Positions 18,550 to 27,311 of a DNA stretch of 64,000 nucleotides are shown piece by piece; position 1 is the stretch's first letter, and every line of letters starts with the position of its first letter. The notes beneath the pieces were generated by a model that did not search any database, was not told the origin of the DNA, and saw only the letters and a program-made list of their open reading frames with translations. Position numbers and translations under genes: made by a program. The stretch is from Rhizobium sp. 11515TR (GTDB taxonomy: Bacteria > Pseudomonadota > Alphaproteobacteria > Rhizobiales > Rhizobiaceae), in the NCBI RefSeq assembly GCF_002277895.1, contig NZ_CP022998.1, positions 2,833,501-2,897,500 of the forward strand, in the 5' to 3' direction.

Positions 18550-20436
18550 ATGCATCAGAAGAAAAAGCTGGCCATAATCATCGAAGTCGATAGCTTCATC
18601 GGCGACATATTCCAACATCTGTCAAAAACCTACGAAGTCATGGCCATACAGCCGAAGACTTTCAAGGAAATCGAGACGGCTGTTGAATGGGCCGACATCG
18701 TCTGGTTCGAATTCTGCAACGAGCTCTTCGTCCACGCGATCAACCAGAACATCAAGCGGCGCGGCAAGCGTGTCATCGCGCGCTGGCATCGTTTCGAGAT
18801 CGTGGAATCAAATTTTCCCGATCGCATCGATTTCGGCGCCATCGACGATCTGATTCTGGTGTCGCATGACATGCTGCGTGTCCTGAAACTCAGGGCGCCT
18901 CAGGTCACCCAGAAAACCCGTACTCACGTCGTGTGGAACGGCCTCAATCTCGACAAGTTCAAGCCGATCCCTTCGCTCGACAAGAAAAAGATCGCCTGGG
19001 CCGCCAAGCCCTTCATGCGCAAAAACCAGCCGCTGTTCCTGCAAATCATGCACTCGCTGGTGAAGCGCGATCCTTCCTACACGCTGCATGTGGCCGGCGA
19101 ACAGGAAGAGTACGTCATGATGCCGTACCTGAAGCGCACGACGGAAAAGCTCGGCCTCACCCGCAACGTCTTCTTCCATGGCTGGCAGCGCAACATGCCG
19201 GCGTTCCTCGCCGACAAGGGCGTGATACTGTCGACCTCGGTGCACGAGAGCTTTGGTTATAACATCGCCGAAGCCATGGCTGTCGGCGCCCTGCCGGTGA
19301 TCCATGATTATCCCGGTGCGGAAGAATTCTGGCCCGACGAAATCCGTTTCTCGTCGGTGGATGAGGCCGTCGAAAAGATCATTGCCGGTCAGACCCAACA
19401 ATGGACGCAATATGTCCACGAGAAATTCCCGCTCGCCAAGCAGCTGCGCGAACTCGATATCGTCATGGGCGACCGGGTAGCCGAAGCACCCAAAACCTTG
19501 AATTGGGCATCCCTGGAACAGCAGGCGGGTTCAAATATGAAGCGGCCCGTCCCGCTTTGGCTGGCGCAGCGGCCAGCCCCCGCACAGCAGGCCCCACAGC
19601 CCGCGCCTATTCCGCAGGCCATATCGGTGCAGCAGGTTCGCGAAGCCATGCCGGTTGCCGAGGTAGCGATGCAGCCCATGCAGCAGCCCTATCCGACACA
19701 GCCGCAACCCATCCCGGCACCATCCGTGGAGCGGCTTGCTCCCGTTACGCCGCTGGAACAGCCGATTCGTCGATCGGAAGCTGCGCCTTCCTTTGACTCC
19801 ACCGGCTATTGGGAAGGCCGATACCGCAGCGGCGGCAATTCGGGTGCCGGCTCTTATGATGTGCTCGCCAAGTACAAGGGCCAGTTTCTGAATAGTCTCG
19901 CCCGGAAGAAAGGGCTGAAATCCTTTGCGGAGATGGGCTCCGGCGACGGCAATCAGCTGAAATACTTCTCGTTCGACCGCTACACCGGCTTCGATGTCTC
20001 CAAGACGGTCATCGAACGCACGATGATGATGTACAGGGACAAGCCGAACTACAATTTCGTCTGGCTGGGCGATCAGTCGCTTGACTGGGAAATGCACGAG
20101 GACGCGTACGACTGCGCCTTGTCGCTCGACGTGCTCTACCATTTGGTTGACGACAATATTTACGTCAATTACCTCGACCAGCTCTTTTCCTTGCCACAGC
20201 GCTATGTGATTATCTACGCTTCCAATTTCGACGGCCCGGATATTCGTGGCGCGTCGCATGTCCGGCACCGCAAGTTCACGACGGACATCGCAAACCGGTT
20301 CCCGCAATGGAGCCTGCTGAAGCTGGTGGAGAACCCGTATAAGTTCAAGGAATCGACCGAGGCGGATTTTGCGATCTACAGCCGCGACGAATTCGAAAAC
20401 GCGCTGGATCTGAACGAACTCGACGCCATCAGATGA
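18550..20436 (+). CDS. Glycosyltransferase (GT4-like) fused to a SAM-dependent methyltransferase
   Basis: The 628-residue protein has two enzyme domains. Residues about 1-310 resemble a GT-B/GT4 glycosyltransferase, with VWNGLNLDKFKP, an NVFFHGW strand and the donor-binding ESFGYNIAEAM near 234-244. Residues about 325-410 form a Pro/Gln-rich low-complexity linker. From about 415 a class I methyltransferase follows: the glycine-rich SAM motif FAEMGSGDGNQL near 459-470, FTGF-like DRYTGFDVSKTV, and the motif IV-like YDCALSLDVLYHLVD. The order suggests sugar transfer coupled to methylation of the same glycan. No signal peptide is seen, so it is cytoplasmic. A terminator follows directly. Acceptor and sugar are unknown. 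Confidence 0.8.
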   Translation: MHQKKKLAIIIEVDSFIGDIFQHLSKTYEVMAIQPKTFKEIETAVEWADIVWFEFCNELFVHAINQNIKRRGKRVIARWHRFEIVESNFPDRIDFGAIDDLILVSHDMLRVLKLRAPQVTQKTRTHVVWNGLNLDKFKPIPSLDKKKIAWAAKPFMRKNQPLFLQIMHSLVKRDPSYTLHVAGEQEEYVMMPYLKRTTEKLGLTRNVFFHGWQRNMPAFLADKGVILSTSVHESFGYNIAEAMAVGALPVIHDYPGAEEFWPDEIRFSSVDEAVEKIIAGQTQQWTQYVHEKFPLAKQLRELDIVMGDRVAEAPKTLNWASLEQQAGSNMKRPVPLWLAQRPAPAQQAPQPAPIPQAISVQQVREAMPVAEVAMQPMQQPYPTQPQPIPAPSVERLAPVTPLEQPIRRSEAAPSFDSTGYWEGRYRSGGNSGAGSYDVLAKYKGQFLNSLARKKGLKSFAEMGSGDGNQLKYFSFDRYTGFDVSKTVIERTMMMYRDKPNYNFVWLGDQSLDWEMHEDAYDCALSLDVLYHLVDDNIYVNYLDQLFSLPQRYVIIYASNFDGPDIRGASHVRHRKFTTDIANRFPQWSLLKLVENPYKFKESTEADFAIYSRDEFENALDLNELDAIR

Positions 20437-20450
20437 ACCAGCCTGAAACG

Positions 20451-20493
20451 GAAGAGAGGCGCCGCGGCATGACCGCGGCGCCTCTCTTTTTAT
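20451..20493 (+). terminator. Terminator after the glycosyltransferase-methyltransferase gene
   Basis: GAGAGGCGCCGCGG and CCGCGGCGCCTCTC pair around a four-base loop and are followed by TTTTTATT, about 15 bases after the stop. Confidence 0.9.
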
Positions 20494-20530
20494 TGCGAGC
20501 ACATTGGGCGCCGAATACTATCTTAGCCGG

Positions 20531-21541
20531 CTATCTTGGCGTCTTGCCGAGTATCAAATGAGGAGCCTGTTTCAGCCTGAGCGCAATATCCGCAGTCTCG
20601 AACGACTGCCTGCGCACGTTCTCATAGTCAGCCTGGCCATAATCTTCATAGCATTGCCGAACCAGCGCGAAGAAACGCTCCCGGAGATCGAACGGCAATT
20701 GCGGGTAGATCCAATCGAGCAAATCGAACTTGCTGCGAAGGAACCACTGGTAATAGGCCTCTTTCATCCGCGGCAGGCGCGTAAACAGCGCTTCCACCTC
20801 TGCAAAGGCCTTGAAGACTTCGAACCGCTTTTCGGTGAAAACATTGGTCAGCTGCACTCTGTCCTGATAGACGCGGTGGCCGATGAGATAGCGATTCATC
20901 ATGCCGATCTTCCGGGCGTGCAGATAGATATGCCAGTGAGCATAGATATCGTTATGGACGCGCGTCTCCGAGAAGCGGAGACCCGTTTCCCGGCATAGCT
21001 TGGCGCTCACGATCTTGTTCCAGGGGAAATTCACCGTGAACAGCAATCGCCCGCACTGGTCGAGCGTAAAAACACCTATGTCGGTATCGCCCACCAGCTC
21101 CCGCCAGGCATCATTGTCGATCGGCAGCATCGGATCGAGACGACCGCTCCTGTCGGTGACATAGCGATAACGAAACACCATCACATCGCAGCCATTGGCT
21201 TCCATGTGATACACGACTTCATCGATCGAGCGATGCGCTACCATGTCGTCGGCGTCGAGAAAGTAATAATAGTCGCCGCGGGCGACGGCCATGCCGGCAT
21301 TCCGGCTGTATCCTGCCCCGCCATTTTGCGGATTGCGCAGCAAGCGCACCCGCTGATCGCGCTGAGCATGTCGCTCGACAATCATCGCGGTGGCATCGGG
21401 AGACATGTCGTCGACAACGATCACCTCCAGAACGTCACGATTTTCCAGAACCGCGGCAATCGTTTCACCGATGGATTCCTGCGCCTTATAGGCGGGAATG
21501 ATGACACTGACTTTGCTCACAGGGTCTCCTGATACTGACAT
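20531..21541 (-). CDS. Family 2 glycosyltransferase
   Basis: A GT-A glycosyltransferase of about 336 residues. After the start MSVSGDPVSK come VSVIIPAYKAQ, VIVVDDMSPDATA and the DxD-type metal site YYFLDADDM, the standard GT2 series. The C-terminal part (NFPWNKIVSAKL, YLIGHRVYQDR) resembles sugar-phosphate-type polysaccharide glycosyltransferases but does not identify the acceptor. The frame is open for 49 more codons upstream (to 21688), but that stretch lacks glycosyltransferase character, so the internal ATG is preferred; no strong ribosome-binding site decides this. It is transcribed opposite to its two neighbours. Confidence 0.8.
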   Translation of the reverse strand: MSVSGDPVSKVSVIIPAYKAQESIGETIAAVLENRDVLEVIVVDDMSPDATAMIVERHAQRDQRVRLLRNPQNGGAGYSRNAGMAVARGDYYYFLDADDMVAHRSIDEVVYHMEANGCDVMVFRYRYVTDRSGRLDPMLPIDNDAWRELVGDTDIGVFTLDQCGRLLFTVNFPWNKIVSAKLCRETGLRFSETRVHNDIYAHWHIYLHARKIGMMNRYLIGHRVYQDRVQLTNVFTEKRFEVFKAFAEVEALFTRLPRMKEAYYQWFLRSKFDLLDWIYPQLPFDLRERFFALVRQCYEDYGQADYENVRRQSFETADIALRLKQAPHLILGKTPR

Positions 21542-21817
21542 GGATGCCAAACCCTGGAGGTATCGATCGATCCACGTGCCTCGGGCTATCCGGCCATTTT
21601 CGAGGAAGAGGCGACCTCGAAAACGGCCATCGTCTCCTGCCGGAATTGCAGGATGCGCTGGCCAGAGCATAGAGAGCGGAACTTGCACTGAACTGGAGCA
21701 TGAGCGCTCCCCGCAGTCGGATCGCTCAAAACTCTCCAGCCCCGCGAAAGCAATCCGGCTTATTCATGGATCAAAGTCCGTGCATAGAATCGCGCTGATG
21801 CCTCGTGGAGAATATCG

Positions 21818-23032
21818 ATGTCTTCTGCTCAAGTCCCCGTTCTTTCGATCTGCGTTCCGACCTATAACCGTCAGTTCATGCTCGAGCGGAACGTCAATTT
21901 CCACCTGGAAGAATTTCGCCGGCTGGGCCTCCCTTTCGAAATCGTCATTGTCGACGATTGTTCGACGGATGAGACCGCAGCCTACATTCAGTCGATCTCA
22001 CATCATCCGGAAATCAGCGCCTATCGCCGGGCGCGCAATTCCGGTTTCATCAGCAACTACGCTTTTGCGATGCAGAGAGCCCGCGGCCATTATGCGGTTT
22101 TCCTCGGCGACGACGATTTGCTGATCCCGGAAAAAGTCGTCGAATATCTTCGCATCATGGTGGACGACAAGAATATCGGCATGATCCAGGCGCCGTGGCT
22201 CCTCGTCGATGGCCGACCTGGCGGCGGCGATATGGAACCCTTCTATCACCTCTCCTATCCGACGCGTCACGCCAAGGGTGATTTCCGCTCGATGCTGGAA
22301 TTCATTCTCGACCGTCACATCTTCCCCGAATTCATGATCATCCGGCGCGACGTTCTTCTGAAGTCGATTTCCAGCCCGACGCCGTTCATCTTCTGGGCAT
22401 TCCTCTATACGACCCGTGCATTGGACAAGGCCGACGTGCTGTTCATGCCGGAGCCTTTCGCGCGCGTGACCGCCGTTTCCGACGATCCGCGCCTGCAGCA
22501 GGGCAACAAGGAATGCATGTTCCAGTGGGATACCTATAGAGGCGGCCTCGAATACCTCGCCTCGCAGGCGCTGCGCGATAACCGCTATCCGCCTGACTAT
22601 CGCGGCTCGCTGATGCCTCGCATCACCGAATTCATGCTGCAGCGTCAGGCGGTCGCCATGCGCCTGCATGTCAACGCGCAGAACTGGGTCGAAGCCTATA
22701 TCATGTATCACCGCATGGCGGCCTACCTGCCAACGCCGTTGCCGCCGGAATCCTATGATCAGATCCGCAAGCTGGCGGGCATCTCCACCGCAGCAACGGA
22801 GGCGATCGCTTTCAACGGCGAACCCGTCATCATCGAACCGATCATCGACGATGCCACGATCAATCTTCTCCCGCAGTCGATCCGGCAGCATCTCTCGAGG
22901 GAAGCGCCGCAGACCGGCAGCTATGGCGGCAAGCCAAGGGCCTATCTCCGCTTCACCGAGGACTTCCCGGCCAATCCGGGTCCGAAGGACGGCCTGTTCA
23001 GCATCATGACCTATATCGATCAGTTCGTCTGA
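21818..23032 (+). CDS. Family 2 glycosyltransferase
   Basis: The 404-residue protein has the GT-A core LSICVPTYNR (residues about 9-18), VIVDDCSTDET and the metal-binding FLGDDDLL, typical of GT2 enzymes. The C-terminal 150 residues contain no recognised domain and no membrane span. It belongs with the surrounding glf/DUF707/glycosyltransferase genes, though each has its own orientation. A GC hairpin (GGCTCCGC with GCGGAGCTC, about 23057-23081) lies after the stop but lacks a T-run. Confidence 0.8.
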   Translation: MSSAQVPVLSICVPTYNRQFMLERNVNFHLEEFRRLGLPFEIVIVDDCSTDETAAYIQSISHHPEISAYRRARNSGFISNYAFAMQRARGHYAVFLGDDDLLIPEKVVEYLRIMVDDKNIGMIQAPWLLVDGRPGGGDMEPFYHLSYPTRHAKGDFRSMLEFILDRHIFPEFMIIRRDVLLKSISSPTPFIFWAFLYTTRALDKADVLFMPEPFARVTAVSDDPRLQQGNKECMFQWDTYRGGLEYLASQALRDNRYPPDYRGSLMPRITEFMLQRQAVAMRLHVNAQNWVEAYIMYHRMAAYLPTPLPPESYDQIRKLAGISTAATEAIAFNGEPVIIEPIIDDATINLLPQSIRQHLSREAPQTGSYGGKPRAYLRFTEDFPANPGPKDGLFSIMTYIDQFV

Positions 23033-23097
23033 GATTGGGTTGCTATAGCCGAGGGCTCCGCGACGCACTGCGGAGCTCTTCGCGTTTCCGACGCGCC

Positions 23098-23844
23098 TTA
23101 GCCCGGCAGCATTTCCGTCACTGCAATGATCGGCCCGAGCGGAAACAGACTGTCGCGCCTTTGCCATTCCGGGATATCGAGGCTGGAGATGCTGCCATCG
23201 AGGAACAGCGCATTCGGACATTTCAACTCGTCGCGAAACAGCGTCGCAAAGTCGTGGAAACGCACTGCGCCATCGGAAATGGCGAAGACGACCTTGCCGT
23301 CAGAGGTAACGCCAACGCCGTTTCGTGTCTTCAAGCTCGGACTGTCGGCTAGAAATGATGGATGGAGCCTGCCGCTGATGACCAGCATCGGACCGGACTG
23401 CGTTGCGTAAAAAGGTTTGATGCCGGAAGCGGCGAAGGCTTTGCTCTCCATGATCCCGGCCTTGCCCGACCCGAGATAGAAGACCCCGTTCGGCAGGAGA
23501 TGAAAGTTGCCCCATCCCTTGTTGGTGTTGATCGCCTTCACCTCACGTCCGTTCTCGACGAAGAGACCCACGGGAGACTGGTCGTCGAGATACATGCCGC
23601 CATTCATGGCAAAGCGCACATAGATGCGATCCTGACGCAGATCATTTTCCAGGGCACGGAAAGAGCCATAAGGCTTGCCGCTGCGATCGTTCTGGAAAAT
23701 CTGAATGTCGTCGCTGACCGCATCGAAAGTGCAGACCGTATAGCCGTCCCCGAGATGTTGGACCTTCCGACAGGCTTCGCCGGCCGATGCGGTGGCGGCA
23801 AAGGCAAGAGCGGCAAGGATGACCATCAATCGAATCAAGCGCAT
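23098..23844 (-). CDS. Periplasmic phosphodiester glycosidase family protein (DUF2233/NAGPA-like)
   Basis: The 248-residue protein begins with a clear signal peptide (MRLIRLMVILAALAFAATAS, cleavage near residue 21). The mature part has the NAGPA-like fold signatures (PF09992): FAMNGGMY, NLHLLP-like NFHLLPNGVFYLG, TRNGVGV and FLDGSIS near the end. Family members cleave sugar-phosphate diesters, for example uncovering N-acetylglucosamine-1-phosphodiesters. Its location beside the glycan genes suggests turnover or editing of an exported phosphoglycan; that is inference. Possible partners and substrate are not visible. Confidence 0.8.
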   Translation of the reverse strand: MRLIRLMVILAALAFAATASAGEACRKVQHLGDGYTVCTFDAVSDDIQIFQNDRSGKPYGSFRALENDLRQDRIYVRFAMNGGMYLDDQSPVGLFVENGREVKAINTNKGWGNFHLLPNGVFYLGSGKAGIMESKAFAASGIKPFYATQSGPMLVISGRLHPSFLADSPSLKTRNGVGVTSDGKVVFAISDGAVRFHDFATLFRDELKCPNALFLDGSISSLDIPEWQRRDSLFPLGPIIAVTEMLPG

Positions 23845-23911
23845 AGCCCCACATGAATAGCACAGGCTTCAGAACGCATCGCAATGCGGCGAAACGAGGA
23901 AGGCGTGAGAA

Positions 23912-24604
23912 CTAAAGCTGGAGTGCAGCCATATGGAATGCAAGCTGTTCGGCGGGATAACGATAGCCCGCCCCGCTCGGGCAGGCATTGCGTGCAAGAC
24001 AGCCGTCGGCCATGCAGCCAGCCTGCCCTTGTGGCATGCGCAAATGCGACCGGCAGCCTGGAACATCGAAGCCGACTGCCGTTATCGCCCCAACGGGACA
24101 GGCGGCAAGACAAGGTTTCTCCATACATGAATCGCATGGATGCGGAGAAGACGCTGCCGTCTGAGCCGCCCTCAAGTCTTCGGCAAATCCCAATGCGCCG
24201 CGATATCCGTGCCACAGACCATAGTCCGGATGGATCAAGATGCCGAGCGGCGACGCTTTCAAGCCCTCGGCCTGCATGGCCCATCGCTGGAAGGGCTGCC
24301 AAGGAGGGTCCGAAGGAAAATAGGCCGTGGCCCCCATGCTGCTTGCGACTGGTCCGATGACTGTCTTCGACCAGTCGTCGAGCGGGTCGGATCGGCCGGC
24401 ATTCTCGGGCAATTGCCGCCAATGCGAGAACGGTGCCCAGATCGAGCCGCCGATATTGCCGAGCAGGACTACGCTTCGCGCCGCCGCGCCATCGGCCAGC
24501 AGCGGCCCTTCGCTTTCCCCAAAGGACACCACGCCTCGAACAAAAACTCCGTGGACGCCGAGCGCCGCACGGAGCTGTTCGAGTATGACAGGGCCGCGGC
24601 TCAC
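23912..24604 (-). CDS. 4Fe-4S ferredoxin-type protein linked to the MttB gene
   Basis: The 230-residue protein has a ferredoxin-like C-terminal region with CDSCMEKPCLAACPVG and a second Cys group (PGCRSHL, GCMADGCLARNACPSG), so two iron-sulfur clusters are possible. The N-terminal 150 residues resemble no domain I can name; overall it recalls the reductase/ferredoxin halves of corrinoid-handling proteins. The start is GTG at 24604, with AAGGGG six bases upstream and stops in frame before it. The GTGA overlaps the TGA that ends the extended MttB frame, so it is probably translated after the methyltransferase. A role in electron supply to the corrinoid system is inferred from position. Confidence 0.75.
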   Translation of the reverse strand: MSRGPVILEQLRAALGVHGVFVRGVVSFGESEGPLLADGAAARSVVLLGNIGGSIWAPFSHWRQLPENAGRSDPLDDWSKTVIGPVASSMGATAYFPSDPPWQPFQRWAMQAEGLKASPLGILIHPDYGLWHGYRGALGFAEDLRAAQTAASSPHPCDSCMEKPCLAACPVGAITAVGFDVPGCRSHLRMPQGQAGCMADGCLARNACPSGAGYRYPAEQLAFHMAALQL

Positions 24605-24705
24605 CGTGGCCCCTTATATTCATAGTGCGGCCGCCAGACTTCCTTCTGGATGAGGTCGGCAACGCGCGTCGCACCGCCTTGCTCCCTGGCGGCCTCGGGC
24701 TCTCT

Positions 24706-26286
24706 TCAGGTGAAAGCGTCCGGCATGGAATCCTTGCGCTTCTGGATATAGGCAAGCAGAGCCTCGTCGATGGCCGGATCGAGCGGCGGCGCTTCGTAAT
24801 GATCGAGCCAGGAACGGCAAAGCGCATTGGCGCGCTGCTCGATGCGCTTCTGGCCTTCGATCTCCCACTGCTCGAAGGAATTGTTGTCTGCGAGAGGCGA
24901 ACGATAGAAGGCCGACTGGAAATTCGCCTGCGTGTGACCGCAGCCGAGATAGTGGCTGCCCGGACCGACTTCGCGGATGGCATCGAGCGCCTGGCCATTC
25001 TCGGAGAGATCAACGCCTTCGGCCATCTTCTGCATCATGCCGAGCTGATCCTGGTCGATCATGAACTTCTCGTAGGAGGAGACGAGACCGCCTTCCAGCC
25101 AGCCGGCCGCATGCAGCACGAAATTCGTGCCGGCCAGCAGCGTCATGTTCAAGGTATTGGCCGATTCATGCGCCGCCTGCGCATCCGGAATCTTAGAGCC
25201 GCAAAGCGAGCCGCCAGTACGGAACGGCAGGCCGAGACGGCGGGCAAGCTGTGCCGCGCCATAGGAAACCAGCGATGGCTCCGGCGTGCCGAAGGTCGGC
25301 GCGCCCGACTGCATCGAGATCGAGGCGGCAAAGGTGCCGTACAGCACCGGCGAGCCCTTGCGGATCAGCTGCGTGAAGGAAGCTCCAGCCAACACTTCGG
25401 CCAGAATCTGCGTTAGCGTGCCCGCCACCGTCACCGGGCTCATCGCGCCCGAAAGGATGAAGGGGGAAACGACCGAAGCCTGATTGTGACGCGCATAGAC
25501 CTTCAAGGCGCCGAGCATGGTCTCGTCGAACACCATCGGCGAGTTGGCATTGATGAGGTTCAGCGTCACACAATTATTCTCGACGAAATCGTCGCCGAAC
25601 ACGATCTTCGCCATGGCGATCGTATCTTCGGCACGCTCCGGTGCCGTGACCGAGCCCATGAACGGCTTGTCGGAATATTTGATATGGCTATAGACCATAT
25701 CGAGATGGCGCTTGTTGACCGGGATATCCACCGGCTCGCAGACCGTGCCACCCGACGAATGCATCGACGGCGCCATATAGGCGAGCTTCACGAAATTGCG
25801 GAAATCCTCGATCGTCGCATAGCGGCGGTTGCCCTCAAGATCGCGCACGAAGGGCGGGCCATAGACCGGAGCGAAGATCGTCGCCTTGCCGCCGACATGA
25901 GCGTTGCGGGCGCTGTTGCGCGCGTGCCAGGTAAACTCCTTCGGCGCCGTCTTCAGAAGCTCGCGGCAAAGTCCCTTCGGAAAATGCACGCGCTGGCCGC
26001 GTACGTCGGCACCGGCTTCCTTCCAGAGCGCCAGAGCTTCCGCGTCATCGCGAAATTCGATGCCGATTTCCTCCAGAACCGTGTCGGCATTGCGCTCGAT
26101 GAGCTGCAGGCCCTCTTCGTCAAGCACTTCGTAGACGCCGATCTTACGGGTGATATAGGGGAGCGAAGGTCCCGGCCCGCCGCCGCTGCGCGAAGCGCGC
26201 CGTGCTGCCGCACCCCTGCCCTCGCTGCGCGAACGCCGTCCGCCGCCATCATTGCCTGCAGCCGGTTGCTCAATCATATCGTCCAT
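24706..26286 (-). CDS. MttB-superfamily quaternary-amine:corrinoid methyltransferase (non-pyrrolysine)
   Basis: The 526-residue protein belongs to the MttB/MtgB superfamily (PF06253), which moves a methyl group from a quaternary or tertiary amine to a cognate corrinoid protein. Family blocks include PYITRKIGVYEVLDEEG, FAPVYGPPFVRDL, GAPTFGTPEPSLVSYG and GCGHTQANFQSAFYRSPLAD. The catalytic region is read with sense codons and no in-frame TAG, so this is a non-pyrrolysine member, like enzymes shown to demethylate glycine betaine, proline betaine or carnitine. Residues 1-38 are an Arg/Ser/Gly-rich extension not needed by the family core. GAGGAAAC precedes the ATG. After the TGA at 24706-24708 the frame continues with 34 coding-like codons to 24601. 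Substrate is unknown; a betaine is likely. Confidence 0.85.
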   Translation of the reverse strand: MDDMIEQPAAGNDGGGRRSRSEGRGAAARRASRSGGGPGPSLPYITRKIGVYEVLDEEGLQLIERNADTVLEEIGIEFRDDAEALALWKEAGADVRGQRVHFPKGLCRELLKTAPKEFTWHARNSARNAHVGGKATIFAPVYGPPFVRDLEGNRRYATIEDFRNFVKLAYMAPSMHSSGGTVCEPVDIPVNKRHLDMVYSHIKYSDKPFMGSVTAPERAEDTIAMAKIVFGDDFVENNCVTLNLINANSPMVFDETMLGALKVYARHNQASVVSPFILSGAMSPVTVAGTLTQILAEVLAGASFTQLIRKGSPVLYGTFAASISMQSGAPTFGTPEPSLVSYGAAQLARRLGLPFRTGGSLCGSKIPDAQAAHESANTLNMTLLAGTNFVLHAAGWLEGGLVSSYEKFMIDQDQLGMMQKMAEGVDLSENGQALDAIREVGPGSHYLGCGHTQANFQSAFYRSPLADNNSFEQWEIEGQKRIEQRANALCRSWLDHYEAPPLDPAIDEALLAYIQKRKDSMPDAFT

Positions 26287-26543
26287 GATGTTTCCTCACT
26301 CCTGCGCATAGATGCGTCCATCAGGCTCCATGCTACCCGATTCCGCCAAGCGGACGTTCCTTAATGCGCCAGCAATTAGCATAGGACAGACATCGGCTGA
26401 CAATATCAACTGTTCTTCGTTCGTCGCGATTGTTCCGTGCGACGTCGCATTCAAAAAGAGTTTTGGCGGCCTTCCGGTCTATCCGTAATGACGGCAGTGT
26501 TTTATACAAGTCTCTGATGCTGCACGAAAATGGGATGGAGCGC
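26287..26543. promoter_or_regulatory. Shared divergent promoter region of the methyltransferase and corrinoid operons, with direct repeats
   Basis: The 257-bp region separates mttB-type (left) and corrinoid-protein (right) genes and must carry both promoters. TGTTCTTCGTTCGTCGC (26411-26427) and TGTTCCGTGCGACGTCGC (26431-26448) form two TGTTC-N6/7-CGTCGC direct repeats with a 20-bp period, the spacing expected of an AraC-type operator. Binding by the GbdR-like regulator at 35648 is a hypothesis only. Confidence 0.45.
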
Positions 26544-27245
26544 ATGTCTGACGACGAAATCATTCTCTCGGAACTTTCTGACGAAGAACTCGTGCAGCAG
26601 ATGCATGACGACCTGTATGACGGCTTGAAGGAAGAAATCGAGGAAGCGACCAATATCCTTCTCGAACGCGGCTGGGCGCCTTACGATGTCCTGACGCAGG
26701 CGCTGGTCGAAGGCATGCGCATCGTCGGCATTGACTTCCGCGACGGCATTCTCTTCGTTCCGGAAGTGCTGCTTTCGGCCAATGCGATGAAGGCAGGCAT
26801 GGCGATCCTGCGGCCGCTGCTGGCACAGACCGGCGCGCCGAAGCTCGGCAAGATGGTGATCGGCACCGTAAAGGGCGACATTCACGACATCGGTAAGAAC
26901 CTTGTCGGCATGATGATGGAAGGTGCAGGCTTCGACGTCATCGACCTCGGGATCAATAACCCAGTCGAAAACTACCTCGACGCCATCGAGCGCGAACAGC
27001 CCGATATTCTCGGCATGTCGGCGCTGCTGACCACGACGATGCCCTACATGAAGGTCGTCATCGATACGTTGAAGGAAAAGGGCCTGCGCGACGATTACGT
27101 CGTACTGGTCGGCGGCGCGCCGCTGAACGAGGAGTTCGGCAAGGCCGTGGGTGCTGACGCCTATTGCCGCGACGCCGCCGTGGCGGTCGAAACCGCCAAG
27201 GAATTCATGAAGCGCAAGCACAACAGCCTGGCTGCCGGCGCCTGA
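26544..27245 (+). CDS. Corrinoid (B12-binding) methyl carrier protein, MtgC/MttC type
   Basis: A 233-residue MetH-type cobalamin carrier. Residues about 10-95 form the helical cap (B12-binding-2 domain); residues about 103-230 are the Rossmann-like B12 domain with the base-off/His-on motif GDIHDIGKN, in which His114 should be the lower cobalt ligand, plus SALLTTTMP and VLVGGAP. It should accept the methyl from the MttB-type enzyme and pass it to the methyltransferase at 30452. The start MSDDEIILS at 26544 is preferred; ATGs at 26535 and 26517 are in frame and cannot be excluded because the GGAG sits only three bases ahead. The divergent orientation to the MttB gene suggests coordinated control. 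Confidence 0.88.
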   Translation: MSDDEIILSELSDEELVQQMHDDLYDGLKEEIEEATNILLERGWAPYDVLTQALVEGMRIVGIDFRDGILFVPEVLLSANAMKAGMAILRPLLAQTGAPKLGKMVIGTVKGDIHDIGKNLVGMMMEGAGFDVIDLGINNPVENYLDAIEREQPDILGMSALLTTTMPYMKVVIDTLKEKGLRDDYVVLVGGAPLNEEFGKAVGADAYCRDAAVAVETAKEFMKRKHNSLAAGA

Positions 27246-27261
27246 TTGCCGCGCATTGAAA

Positions 27262-27291
27262 GCCGGCGACAATCGAAACCTTGTCGCCGGC
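27262..27291. terminator. Hairpin after the corrinoid protein gene (possible terminator)
   Basis: GCCGGCGACAA pairs perfectly with TTGTCGCCGGC across an eight-base loop, 16 bases after the stop. There is no T-run on the plus strand, so it may only attenuate or stabilise. It also sits just past the convergent entericidin gene's stop. Confidence 0.5.
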
Positions 27292-27311
27292 GCATCGGCA
27301 TCCCAAATTAA

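Noticed and set aside
24706..26286. Pyrrolysine (amber) codon in the MttB-type gene
   Set aside because: No in-frame TAG occurs in the coding region and no pyl genes were seen; this is a non-pyrrolysine member. Only a TGA near the end is noted as a finding.
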